Below are positions 33,055 to 42,200 of a DNA stretch of 64,000 nucleotides, one piece after another. The stretch lies in assembly GCA_947581795.1 (NCBI GenBank), contig CANPVS010000004.1, positions 1 through 64,000 on the forward strand, in the 5' to 3' direction. Position numbers and translations under genes: made by a program. Origin of the DNA: an uncultured Oscillospiraceae bacterium. GTDB taxonomy: Bacteria > Bacillota > Clostridia > Oscillospirales > Oscillospiraceae. A model generated the notes under the pieces. That model was given only the letters and a program-made list of their open reading frames with translations. It was not told the origin of the DNA and did no database searches. The first letter of the stretch is position 1; the number at the start of each line of letters is the position of its first letter.

Positions 33055-33288
33055 TTATTGTTTCTTTATCTTCTTTCGGATAATCAGCTTTATGATAATA
33101 GCTACAGTCAAAACGACAACCGTTACTATACCATAAAATATAATGCTTGTGTACCATGGTGCGGACTGCATGGCATATAAATCGGGGTGTGCCTTAAAAT
33201 CCCAGAGTACATATATTCCGTGTCCGATTAACACTCCAATGAATGAACCTATGATGGTATTCAAAATCAGATTGAGTTTTTTCAGCAT
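33055..33288 (-). CDS. Small two-helix membrane protein, unknown
   Basis: 77 aa with two hydrophobic segments (about 5-29 and 45-68), a short polar loop with DFKAHPDLYAMQ between them and a basic tail. A good ribosome site (GGAGGTACTATT) precedes the ATG. It is AT-rich in composition and placed 60 bp upstream of the GNAT gene on the same strand. I recognise the pattern as a common clostridial hypothetical but know no function. Confidence 0.7.
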   Translation of the reverse strand: MLKKLNLILNTIIGSFIGVLIGHGIYVLWDFKAHPDLYAMQSAPWYTSIIFYGIVTVVVLTVAIIIKLIIRKKIKKQ

Positions 33289-33405
33289 AATAGTACCTCC
33301 AGCTAAATCCCGATTTGTTGCGCTGATGCCATGATTGTACCATATCGCCCTTTAAAGCACAAGGATACGCCCCCGCCGACGGTTCCATTTTAGCGGAGGA
33401 TATGC

Positions 33406-33411
33406 TACAAT
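33406..33411 (+). promoter_or_regulatory. Extended -10 promoter before the endonuclease IV gene
   Basis: TACAAT preceded by TGC (extended -10), with TTCCAT 17 bp upstream. The ATG is at 33446. Confidence 0.55.
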
Positions 33412-33445
33412 GAAAGCAATATGACACACAAGAGAGGTACCACAT

Positions 33446-34276
33446 ATGTTTCGTATCGGATGCCATATCTCCGCCTCCGGCGGGTATCTGGCCATGGGCC
33501 ACCGCATCGACGCTCTTGGCGGCAACACCTTCGCCTTTTTCACCCGCAACCCCCGGGGCGGCGCGGCCAAGGAGATAGACCCCGCCGATGTGGAGGCGTT
33601 TCTCGCCTTCTGCCGGGAAAAGGACATCGACCGCCTGGTGGCCCACGCGCCCTACACCCTGAACCCCTGCGCGGAGAAGGAGAACGTGCGCCAGTTCGCC
33701 CTTACCGCCTTCGCCGACGATCTCAAGCGCATGGAGCACACCCCCGGCCAGTACTACAACTTCCACCCCGGCAGCCATGTGGGTCAGGGCGTGGACGTGG
33801 GCATCGAGAAAATAGCGGAAGTCCTGAACACCGTTCTCTTCCCCGACATGACCACCACGGTCCTTTTGGAGACCATGGCCGGGAAAGGCAGCGAGGTGGG
33901 CGGAAAGTTCGAGGAGCTGCGGGCCATCATCGACCGGGTGGAGCTTAAGGACAAGGTGGGCGTGTGCTTCGACACCTGCCACACTTGGGACGGGGGCTAC
34001 GACGTGGTGAACGACCTGGACGGAGTGCTCACGGAGTTTGACAAGATCGTGGGCCTGGACCGGATCAAGGCGGTACACCTCAACAACAGCCTCAACGACA
34101 ACGACTCCCACAAGGACCGCCACGCCAAGCTCATGGAGGGCCGCATGCCCCTGGAGGCTATCCGGCGCTTCGTCACCCATCCGGTGCTGGAAAAGCTCCC
34201 CTTCATCCTGGAGACGCCCAACGACGACGCGGGCTATGCCGCCGAGATCGCCCTGGTGCGGGAACTGCACGGCTGA
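33446..34276 (+). CDS. nfo: Endonuclease IV-type AP endonuclease
   Basis: 276 aa TIM-barrel phosphodiesterase acting on abasic sites. The zinc ligands typical of the family are spread along the barrel: HAPYTLN, NFHPGSHVG, LLETMAG, CFDTCH, HLNNSLN with KDRH, and ILETP near the C-terminus. Length and motif spacing match Nfo. AGAGAGGTACCACAT lies upstream. Together with uvrB and addAB the window holds several DNA-repair genes, though not in one operon. Confidence 0.93.
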   Translation: MFRIGCHISASGGYLAMGHRIDALGGNTFAFFTRNPRGGAAKEIDPADVEAFLAFCREKDIDRLVAHAPYTLNPCAEKENVRQFALTAFADDLKRMEHTPGQYYNFHPGSHVGQGVDVGIEKIAEVLNTVLFPDMTTTVLLETMAGKGSEVGGKFEELRAIIDRVELKDKVGVCFDTCHTWDGGYDVVNDLDGVLTEFDKIVGLDRIKAVHLNNSLNDNDSHKDRHAKLMEGRMPLEAIRRFVTHPVLEKLPFILETPNDDAGYAAEIALVRELHG

Positions 34277-34324
34277 GCACATATTTTCCCCCAACTCTGG
34301 AAAGACTAACGCCGGTGATAGGAT

Positions 34325-34534
34325 TTGAAGGAAAACTTCCTGGACGGTCCCGGCGTGCCCCTGGGCTTCGGCATGGCCCTGGCCCAAAACCCGAACGCCA
34401 TGGACGTGTTCTCCTCCCTGACGGAGGACCAGCGGCGGCAGGTCCTGAACAAGGCCCATCGCATCGGCTCCCGGGCCGAAATGAAGGCCTACGTGAACTC
34501 CCTGGTAGGCCTGGACCCGAATCAGCTGGGCTGA
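34325..34534 (+). CDS. Small conserved 69-aa protein, unknown
   Basis: Starts with TTG (34325), preceded by GGTGATAGGA. The sequence contains LGFGMALAQNPNAMDVFSSL, then EDQRRQVLNKAHRIGSRAEM and YVNSL, predicted all-helical. Similar short proteins are common in clostridia, but I know no function. A strong hairpin terminator follows. Confidence 0.65.
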   Translation: MKENFLDGPGVPLGFGMALAQNPNAMDVFSSLTEDQRRQVLNKAHRIGSRAEMKAYVNSLVGLDPNQLG

Positions 34535-34541
34535 CGGCAGC

Positions 34542-34569
34542 GGCCGGACGTGGATATCCGCGTCCGGCC
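34542..34569 (+). terminator. Terminator after the 69-aa gene
   Basis: GGCCGGACG (34542-34550) / CGTCCGGCC (34561-34569), then ACTTCTT. Confidence 0.75.
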
Positions 34570-34665
34570 ACTTCTTATGCCCGCAAACCATTGAAAACAG
34601 GGACTTTCTACGAATCGTAGAGTCCTCTCCCGAACGAACGGGAGAGCCCGCCCCCGGTCCGTGGA

Positions 34666-34694
34666 TTGCTCCACCGCCCCCGCGCGTGTATGAT
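34666..34694 (+). promoter_or_regulatory. Promoter of the DegV gene
   Basis: TTGCTC (34666-34671), 17 bp, TATGAT (34689-34694). Two palindromes lie just upstream: GGACTTTCTACGA / TCGTAGAGTCC and CTCTCCCG / CGGGAGAG. Confidence 0.6.
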
Positions 34695-34724
34695 ACGTTA
34701 TGTTAAACGCGGGAGGGATCGCAC

Positions 34725-35579
34725 ATGTATCGGATATTTACGGACCTGGCCGCCAATCTGCCCCAGGAGACCGTGGACCAATATGATATCGGCATCGTCG
34801 TCATATCCTGCTCGGTGAACGGCCAGGTGCTGGACGTGTCCAAGGGCTTTGACGGCCCGGCCTTTTACGCGGCCATGCGGGCCGGGGCCCAGACCCGGAC
34901 CAGTATGCCCGCACCGGCGGTGTTCCTGGACGCCTTCCGCCCGGTGCTGGAGAAGGGCGAGGACATCATTTACATCGGCATGTCCAGCGGCATCAGCGGC
35001 ACGGTGGGCCTGGCCAGGACCGTGGCGGCGGACCTTCTGGAGGAGTTCCCCGGCCGGAAGATCACCGTGGTGGACACAAGGGCTGCCTCCCTGGGCGAGG
35101 GGCTGGAGGTCATCGAGGCCGCCAAACTCCGGGCCCAGGGCGCGGACTATGACGCGGCGGTGGCCGCGGCCCGGGACGGCCGGGACCACGTCTACCAGGT
35201 CTTTACCGTGGAGGACCTCCAATATCTCCGCCGGGGCGGACGGCTCCACGGGGCCGTGGCAACGGTGGGCAACATGCTCAGCGTCAAGCCCATCCTCTGG
35301 GGCAACGCCGACGGCCAGATCGTGATGAAGAATATGGTGGTGGGCCGACGCCGCAGCCTGGACGCCCTGGCTGCCAAATATAAGGAATTCTGCATCGACA
35401 AGGCCGCGCCCGTGGGTCTGGCCCACTGCGACAGCCCCGCCGACACCGCTTTGGTTGTGGAAAAGCTCCGGGCTGCCGGCTGCACCGGGGAGATTCTGAC
35501 GGTCTGCTATGAGCCCGTCACCGGCTCCCACGTGGGCCCCGGCACCGTGGCCCTCTTCTTCCGGGGTCCGGAGCGGTAA
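34725..35579 (+). CDS. DegV-family fatty-acid-binding protein
   Basis: 284 aa. Typical DegV pattern: an N-terminal strand with TDLAANLP, TSMPAPAVF, YIGMSSGISGT (fatty-acid carboxylate Ser), VVDTRAASLGEG, and LQYLRRGGRLHGAVATVG followed by VKPIL. Such proteins (FakB class) present fatty acids to the kinase FakA for phospholipid synthesis. No kinase gene is nearby. The ATG follows GGGAGGGATCGCAC. Confidence 0.92.
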   Translation: MYRIFTDLAANLPQETVDQYDIGIVVISCSVNGQVLDVSKGFDGPAFYAAMRAGAQTRTSMPAPAVFLDAFRPVLEKGEDIIYIGMSSGISGTVGLARTVAADLLEEFPGRKITVVDTRAASLGEGLEVIEAAKLRAQGADYDAAVAAARDGRDHVYQVFTVEDLQYLRRGGRLHGAVATVGNMLSVKPILWGNADGQIVMKNMVVGRRRSLDALAAKYKEFCIDKAAPVGLAHCDSPADTALVVEKLRAAGCTGEILTVCYEPVTGSHVGPGTVALFFRGPER

Positions 35580-35596
35580 CAAGTCAATATACACCG

Positions 35597-35623
35597 CGCC
35601 CCCGTCCGGCATGGACGGGGGCG
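35597..35623. terminator. Bidirectional terminator, DegV gene and uvrB
   Basis: Perfect 11-bp stem CGCCCCCGTCC (35597-35607) / GGACGGGGGCG (35613-35623). Confidence 0.82.
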
Positions 35624-35636
35624 TGCTTTGCTGTCT

Positions 35637-37613
<1,977 letters not shown>

Positions 37614-37692
37614 GGCGGCCTCCTTGGGTTTGTGATTGCTGAAAGAATATTATAACATAATTTTATCCAAACACAAGGATTTCGGCCGCGCC

Positions 37693-37722
37693 TTGACGGA
37701 AAGGGGGCGCTCCGTGTACAAT
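37693..37722 (+). promoter_or_regulatory. Promoter of the rRNA methyltransferase gene
   Basis: TTGACG (37693-37698), 18 bp, TACAAT (37717-37722). Places the start codon at 37747, not at the upstream in-frame ATG at 37636. Confidence 0.7.
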
Positions 37723-37746
37723 ACCGGCAGAAAGAAGGTATCGCCC

Positions 37747-38949
37747 ATGAACACCGCCACCGTCACCTTAAAAGAGGGGGAGGGCCGGGCATTGAAGGCC
37801 GGCGGCCCCTGGATATACGATAACGAGGTATCCTCCATCGAGGGTCCAGTTGTTGACGGGGACATGGTCACCGTCCGGGACTGCAAGGGCCGTTTCCTCT
37901 GCCAGGGGTTCATCAACCGGAAGTCGAAGCTGCTGGTCCGGGTCATGAGCCGGAATGAGAGCGCCGCCATAGACCGGGACTTCCTCAAAATGCGGGTACA
38001 AAACGCCTGGGACTATCGCAAGCGCACCGTGGATACCTCCTCCTGCCGGGTCATCTTCGGGGAGGCGGACTTCCTGCCCGGGCTGGTGGTGGACAAGTTC
38101 TCCGACGTGCTGGTGGTCCAGTCATTGGCCCTGGGCATCGATAAGCTGAAAGGGACCATATTGGACCTCCTGCTGGAGACCCTGGCCGCCGACGGCGTGG
38201 CCATCCGGGGAATTTACGAGCGCAGCGACGCCCTGGTCCGGGAGCGGGAGGGCCTGCCCCGCGTGAAGGGCTTCATCGGCCAGCCCTTCGACACCAAGGT
38301 CCAAATCGTGGAAAACGGCGTAAAGTACCTGGTGGACGTGGCCGAGGGACAGAAGACTGGCTTTTTCCTGGACCAGAAGTATAACCGGAAGGCCATCTGG
38401 CCCCTGTGCAGGGGGGCGAAGGTCCTGGACTGCTTCACCCACACCGGTTCCTTCGCCCTGAACGCGGGCCTGGCCGGGGCGGAGAGCGTACTGGGGGTGG
38501 ACGCCTCGGAGCTGGGCGTGGCCCAGGCCCGGGAAAACGCGGCCCTGAACGGCCTGTCCGACCGGGTGCGGTTTGAATGCGCGGATGTGTTTGAATTTCT
38601 GCCCGCCCTCATCAAAAAGAAGGAGCAATACGATCTGGTCATCCTGGACCCGCCCGCCTTCGCCAAGAGCCGTGGCTCGGTGAAAAACGCGGTGAAGGGC
38701 TACCGGGAGATCAACCTGCGGGCCCTGCAGCTCATCAAGGACGGCGGGTACCTGGCCACATGCTCCTGCTCCCACTTCGTGGACGCGGCCCTGTTCGCCC
38801 AGACCGTGGGCCAGGCGGCCAACAACGTGCGCAAACGCCTGCGGCAGGTGGAGTTCCGCACCCAGGCCCCGGACCACCCCATCCTCTGGGGCGCGGCGGA
38901 CTCGGACTATTTGAAGTTTTTCATCTTCCAGGTGTGCAAAGAGAAATAG
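37747..38949 (+). CDS. 23S rRNA (cytosine) methyltransferase, RlmI-like
   Basis: 400 aa. N-terminal PUA-type RNA-binding domain (about 1-75, GRALKAGGPWIYDNEV), central linker EEHFGADFLPG-type GEADFLPGLVVDKFSD, and a class I SAM methyltransferase domain with DCFTHTGSFALNAGLAGA (motif I), ILDPPAFAKS (motif IV) and CSCSHFVD (motif VI). Matches the RlmI/COG1092 family that methylates 23S rRNA cytosine. Promoter just upstream, AAGAAGG ribosome site. Confidence 0.92.
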   Translation: MNTATVTLKEGEGRALKAGGPWIYDNEVSSIEGPVVDGDMVTVRDCKGRFLCQGFINRKSKLLVRVMSRNESAAIDRDFLKMRVQNAWDYRKRTVDTSSCRVIFGEADFLPGLVVDKFSDVLVVQSLALGIDKLKGTILDLLLETLAADGVAIRGIYERSDALVREREGLPRVKGFIGQPFDTKVQIVENGVKYLVDVAEGQKTGFFLDQKYNRKAIWPLCRGAKVLDCFTHTGSFALNAGLAGAESVLGVDASELGVAQARENAALNGLSDRVRFECADVFEFLPALIKKKEQYDLVILDPPAFAKSRGSVKNAVKGYREINLRALQLIKDGGYLATCSCSHFVDAALFAQTVGQAANNVRKRLRQVEFRTQAPDHPILWGAADSDYLKFFIFQVCKEK

Positions 38950-38956
38950 TTAAAAA

Positions 38957-39092
38957 CGCCTCCCTCTGACGAGGGAGGTGGCGCGGCGCAAGCCGCGACA
39001 GAGGGAGAGACAGTTATCTGCCAATATATCATTGGGATTCTCTCCCCCAGTCTCGCTTCGCTCGACAACCCCCTCGTCAGAGAGGGCCTTTA
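38957..39092. repeat. Dispersed repeat family A, copy 1
   Basis: Begins CGCCTCCCTCTGACGAGGGAGG, an end palindrome, continues through GGCGCGGCGCAAGCCGCG and GAGGGAGAGA, and ends with TCTCTCCCCC and CCCCCTCGTCAGAGAGGG, the other end. The two halves are inverted, so the unit is a long imperfect palindrome of about 135 nt. Related copies lie at 53656-53893 and, in part, at 47563-47585 and 6495-6514. No coding capacity. Confidence 0.75.
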
Positions 39093-39103
39093 TTCTTTTT
39101 CTC

Positions 39104-40342
39104 TCATCCCACCCGATGTCCCGGTTTGTCCTCCGTGCGGCGCCTGCGCAGGATGGACAGGGGCGGAGCCTGACAGGGCAGGGTCATATGAAGCTCCATC
39201 TTGGGATGACTGGCCGCCGCCACGCTCGCGCCCTCGCCGTCGAATATCTCCCCTGCTGTGAAGGTCAGGGGCGCCTGGCCGGGCATGAGAAGCTCCAGCT
39301 CCTCCCCGGGGCAGAACCGGTTGCGCTGGGTGAGCACAGCCGCGCCCTTTTCGTCGCAGGCCTCCACCACCGCCATCACGTCGTATCGGGAGAAGTAGCA
39401 GGCGTCGCCGGCATACTGCCCCGGCTGGCCGAAATAGAACCCGGTGGAATAGGGCCGGTGGCTCACCGCCATCACCTCGTCCCGCCATACCGGGTCCAGG
39501 GGCTTCCCCGCGAGGGCCGCGTCCACGGCATGGCGGTAGGCGCCGGTCACCGCAGCGGCGTAGTAGGCGGACTTTGTCCGGCCCTCTATTTTCAGGCTGG
39601 ACACCCCCGCCGCCAGCAGTTCCGGCACGTGGTCGATCATGCACATGTCCCGGGCGTTATAAAGGTACGTCCCCCCGTCCTCCGTGATCTCCATGTACTC
39701 CCCGGGGCGCTTTTCTTCCACCACATGGTACTTCCAGCGGCAGGGCTGGGCGCAGGCGCCCTGGTTGGCGTCCCGGCCGGTCAGGTAGTTGGAGAGCACA
39801 CACCGGCCGGAGAAGGACACGCACATGGCCCCGTGGCAGAAGGCCTCCAGTTCCAGCTCTTTCGGCGTTCTCGTCCGCAGTTCGGCGATCTGCGCCAGGC
39901 TCATCTCCCGGGCCAGCACCACCCGGGCCGCGCCCAGATCGTGGAACATCCGGGCGGTCTCGGCGTTCAGGACCCCCGCCTGGGTGCTGATATGGACGGC
40001 GGCGTGGGGCGCGTACCGTTTCGCCAGGGCCAGCACTCCCAGATCGGAGACGATCAAGCCGTCGGTGTCAGCACTTTCCAGGCTTTCCAGGTACTCCGGC
40101 AGGGCGTCCATCTGCTCATCCGTGGGGATGGTGTTCACGGTCACATAGACCTTCACGTCCCGGTCATGGCAGTACCTCACGGCCCAGGCCATATCCTCCG
40201 GTCCGAAGGTCCCCGCCCCGGCCCGCATGCCGTAGCCGGGCCCGGCCAGATACACCGCGTCCGCCCCGTAGGCCGCCGCCATACGGAGCTTTTCCCTGTC
40301 CCCCGCGGGGGACAGCACCTCCGGCCGCTTTTTCCCGTCCAT
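39104..40342 (-). CDS. Peptidase U32 family protein (YdcP/RlhA-like)
   Basis: 412 aa. PEVLSPAGDREKLRMAAAYGADAVYLAGP at the N-terminus and ELEAFCHGAMCVSFSGRCVLSNYLTGRDANQGACAQPCRW (quoted as FCHGAMCVSFSGRCVLSNY) form the U32 signature with conserved Cys. Related proteins hydroxylate tRNA or rRNA (TrhP, RlhA) rather than act as proteases. The start at 40342 is used because the longer ATG at 40423 falls before the terminator and promoter of this gene. An extended -10 (TGTTACAAT, -10 at 40370-40365) lies 20 nt upstream. Confidence 0.9.
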   Translation of the reverse strand: MDGKKRPEVLSPAGDREKLRMAAAYGADAVYLAGPGYGMRAGAGTFGPEDMAWAVRYCHDRDVKVYVTVNTIPTDEQMDALPEYLESLESADTDGLIVSDLGVLALAKRYAPHAAVHISTQAGVLNAETARMFHDLGAARVVLAREMSLAQIAELRTRTPKELELEAFCHGAMCVSFSGRCVLSNYLTGRDANQGACAQPCRWKYHVVEEKRPGEYMEITEDGGTYLYNARDMCMIDHVPELLAAGVSSLKIEGRTKSAYYAAAVTGAYRHAVDAALAGKPLDPVWRDEVMAVSHRPYSTGFYFGQPGQYAGDACYFSRYDVMAVVEACDEKGAAVLTQRNRFCPGEELELLMPGQAPLTFTAGEIFDGEGASVAAASHPKMELHMTLPCQAPPLSILRRRRTEDKPGHRVG

Positions 40343-40378
40343 ACCTCTCACCGTCCTTTCCTCCATTGTAACACAAAA

Positions 40379-40403
40379 CGCCCGGCCCTTGAAGGGCCGG
40401 ACG
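40379..40403 (-). terminator. Terminator of the SH3/NlpC-P60 gene
   Basis: CGCCCGGCCCTT (40379-40390) / AAGGGCCGGACG (40392-40403). On the minus strand GTTTTGTG follows. The U32 promoter lies directly after it. Confidence 0.75.
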
Positions 40404-40419
40404 CTGTTTTCTTTTTCCC

Positions 40420-41760
40420 TCACGCCACGCGCCGGGCGCTGTAGAAACGGGTGTTGTAGTAGCTCTCGTTCAGGCCGGAGATCATGACCTTCCCGCCGCC
40501 GGAGGAGGCGTGGATGAACTTGCCGTCGCCGATGTAGATGCCGGAGTGACCGATGGCTGTCTTGCCGGCGTTGTAGAAGATGATGATGTCGCCGGGCTGC
40601 AGGTTTGACCTAGATACATAGGCGCCCACGGAGTTCTGGGCCGAGGCGGTGCGGGTGATGGAATAGCCGCACTGCTTGTACACGTAGTACACGAACCCGG
40701 AGCAGTCGAAGCCGGAGGGGCTCGTCCCGCCGTACACATAGCGCACGCCCATGTACTTCTTGGCCTCCGCCACGATCTTCTCCCCCGCGGAGGAGTTGGC
40801 GGCGGGCGCGGACGCCACATTGGTGGACAGGTAATCCTGATAGATATAGCCGCTGGTGCCGCTCCAGCTGACCTTATACCACTGGCCGGACTTGCCGGTG
40901 ATGGTCACGGCAGTGCCCCGGGACAGCACGCCCTTGCTGGTATAGGCGGTGGAGGGGCCCTCCCGCAGGTTCACGCCCGCGGTGGTTACAGCGGGGGTCT
41001 CGGTCATGGACTGGACCTCGGCCGTGACGCCGGACTGGGACAGGTACTGCTTGTACACATACCCGCTGACGCCGTTATAGCTCACGGCGTACCAGTCCCC
41101 GGATTGGCCGGTGATGGTCATCTTGGTGCCGCTGTTGTATGTACCCAGGACGGTATAGCCCGTGCCGGGGCCGGAGCGCATATTTACATAGTCGCCGGTG
41201 ATGACGCCGGTGCCGGACACGCTGCCCGTGGAGGACGCGGGGGCGGACTGGCCGCCGGCCGAGCCGGACCCCAGGGACACATAGGCGCTGTAGACATAGG
41301 CCGTGCGGCCGTTATAGTTTATCTGATAGAACGCGCCGTTCACGCCGGTGACGGAGAAGGTGTCGCCCTTGTTGGCCTGGCCGATGGCCTCATAGGCCGT
41401 GGTGGGGCCGGAGCGCACGTTCACGTAGGTGCCCGTCACCGTGCCGGTGCCGAAGTCGCCGGTGCCGCTGACGCCGTAGGTAACATAGTCCTTGCTCATA
41501 TAGCCGGACTGGCCCTTGTAGCTCACCTGATACCAGCCGTCGGCGGAGCCGGTGATGGCCACCACCGTGCCCCGGGGCAGGCAGGTGACCACGGAGCTGG
41601 CCGTGGAGGGCTGGCTGCGCATATTCAGCGCCGAGGCCGTCACGGTGCCCGCGCCCTCGCTGTCCGCGTGGGCCACGGCGGCCGTGACCGTGGCGAGGCA
41701 GATAAGGATGCCGAACACCACCGCCAGGCGCAGGAGCGCGTTTTTATTCCGTCTTCTCAT
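40420..41760 (-). CDS. Secreted SH3b/NlpC-P60 cell-wall hydrolase
   Basis: 446 aa. Signal peptide of about 32 residues (ends AVAHA). Four bacterial SH3 domains in tandem (each with the pattern NMRSGPGTGYTVLG to VSYNGVSGYVYKQYL) span about 35-310. A C-terminal NlpC/P60 endopeptidase follows with Cys in FDCSGFVYYVYKQ, His in IGHSGIYIGDGKFIHASS. It probably cleaves peptidoglycan stem peptides outside the cell. Gene order with the small 96-aa gene and the PBP suggests a cell-envelope cluster. Confidence 0.92.
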   Translation of the reverse strand: MRRRNKNALLRLAVVFGILICLATVTAAVAHADSEGAGTVTASALNMRSQPSTASSVVTCLPRGTVVAITGSADGWYQVSYKGQSGYMSKDYVTYGVSGTGDFGTGTVTGTYVNVRSGPTTAYEAIGQANKGDTFSVTGVNGAFYQINYNGRTAYVYSAYVSLGSGSAGGQSAPASSTGSVSGTGVITGDYVNMRSGPGTGYTVLGTYNSGTKMTITGQSGDWYAVSYNGVSGYVYKQYLSQSGVTAEVQSMTETPAVTTAGVNLREGPSTAYTSKGVLSRGTAVTITGKSGQWYKVSWSGTSGYIYQDYLSTNVASAPAANSSAGEKIVAEAKKYMGVRYVYGGTSPSGFDCSGFVYYVYKQCGYSITRTASAQNSVGAYVSRSNLQPGDIIIFYNAGKTAIGHSGIYIGDGKFIHASSGGGKVMISGLNESYYNTRFYSARRVA

Positions 41761-41763
41761 AGC

Positions 41764-42054
41764 TCACCGGGTGGCGAGGGCACGGTCCAGCCACACGCTG
41801 GCCACGTCCATGGCCGCGTAAAGGCTGTCCTTCTCGCTCTTTTTCACCACGCGGTCCCGGCTCTTCAGGTCCGGGTCGGTCAGCTGCAGCTGCACAGACA
41901 CGCGGGTGGCCACGTCCAGGTCCTTGATCTTCTTGGTGTCCAGGATCTGGAGCATGATGATATATTTGTCCGCCATGCTGCCGAAATAGATGAGATTGTC
42001 CTTCCGGCGCAGGGGATGGCCCTTGTACTGCAGGGCCGCCGTCTTTTCAGCCAT
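41764..42054 (-). CDS. Conserved hypothetical protein, 96 aa
   Basis: I do not recognise the function. The protein starts with an EKTAALQYKGHPLRRKDNLI strand pattern and has NLIYFGSMADKYIIMLQILD and RVSVQLQLTDPDLKSRDRVV. It looks like a small beta-rich cytoplasmic protein with a C-terminal helix. Such 90-95 aa proteins are common and single-copy in clostridia. A GAGGGAGGCATAACC site precedes the ATG at 42054, and the longer frame to 42156 is rejected because it includes the promoter. It lies 3 nt before the hydrolase gene's start, so both are co-transcribed. Confidence 0.75.
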   Translation of the reverse strand: MAEKTAALQYKGHPLRRKDNLIYFGSMADKYIIMLQILDTKKIKDLDVATRVSVQLQLTDPDLKSRDRVVKKSEKDSLYAAMDVASVWLDRALATR

Positions 42055-42084
42055 GGTTATGCCTCCCTCGACGTTTGTTACTGA

Positions 42085-42114
42085 ATTGTAACATATTGTT
42101 TCTTCCTTGTCAAC
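42085..42114 (-). promoter_or_regulatory. Promoter of the 96-aa gene and hydrolase
   Basis: On the minus strand, TTGACA (42114-42109), 18 bp, TACAAT (42090-42085) with a TGT extension. Near-consensus. Confidence 0.82.
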
Positions 42115-42130
42115 ATAAAATTGCGTTTTT

Positions 42131-42187
42131 GGAAAAAATGACCCGCTCTCCCCCATCCGGAAAAGTTGGACGGGGAAAAAGCGGGTC
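42131..42187 (-). terminator. Terminator of the PBP gene
   Basis: On the minus strand GACCCGC (42186-42180) pairs with GCGGGTC (42145-42139), with inner pairing, and ATTTTTTCC follows. Confidence 0.8.
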
Positions 42188-42200
42188 CTGCGTTTTGTCT

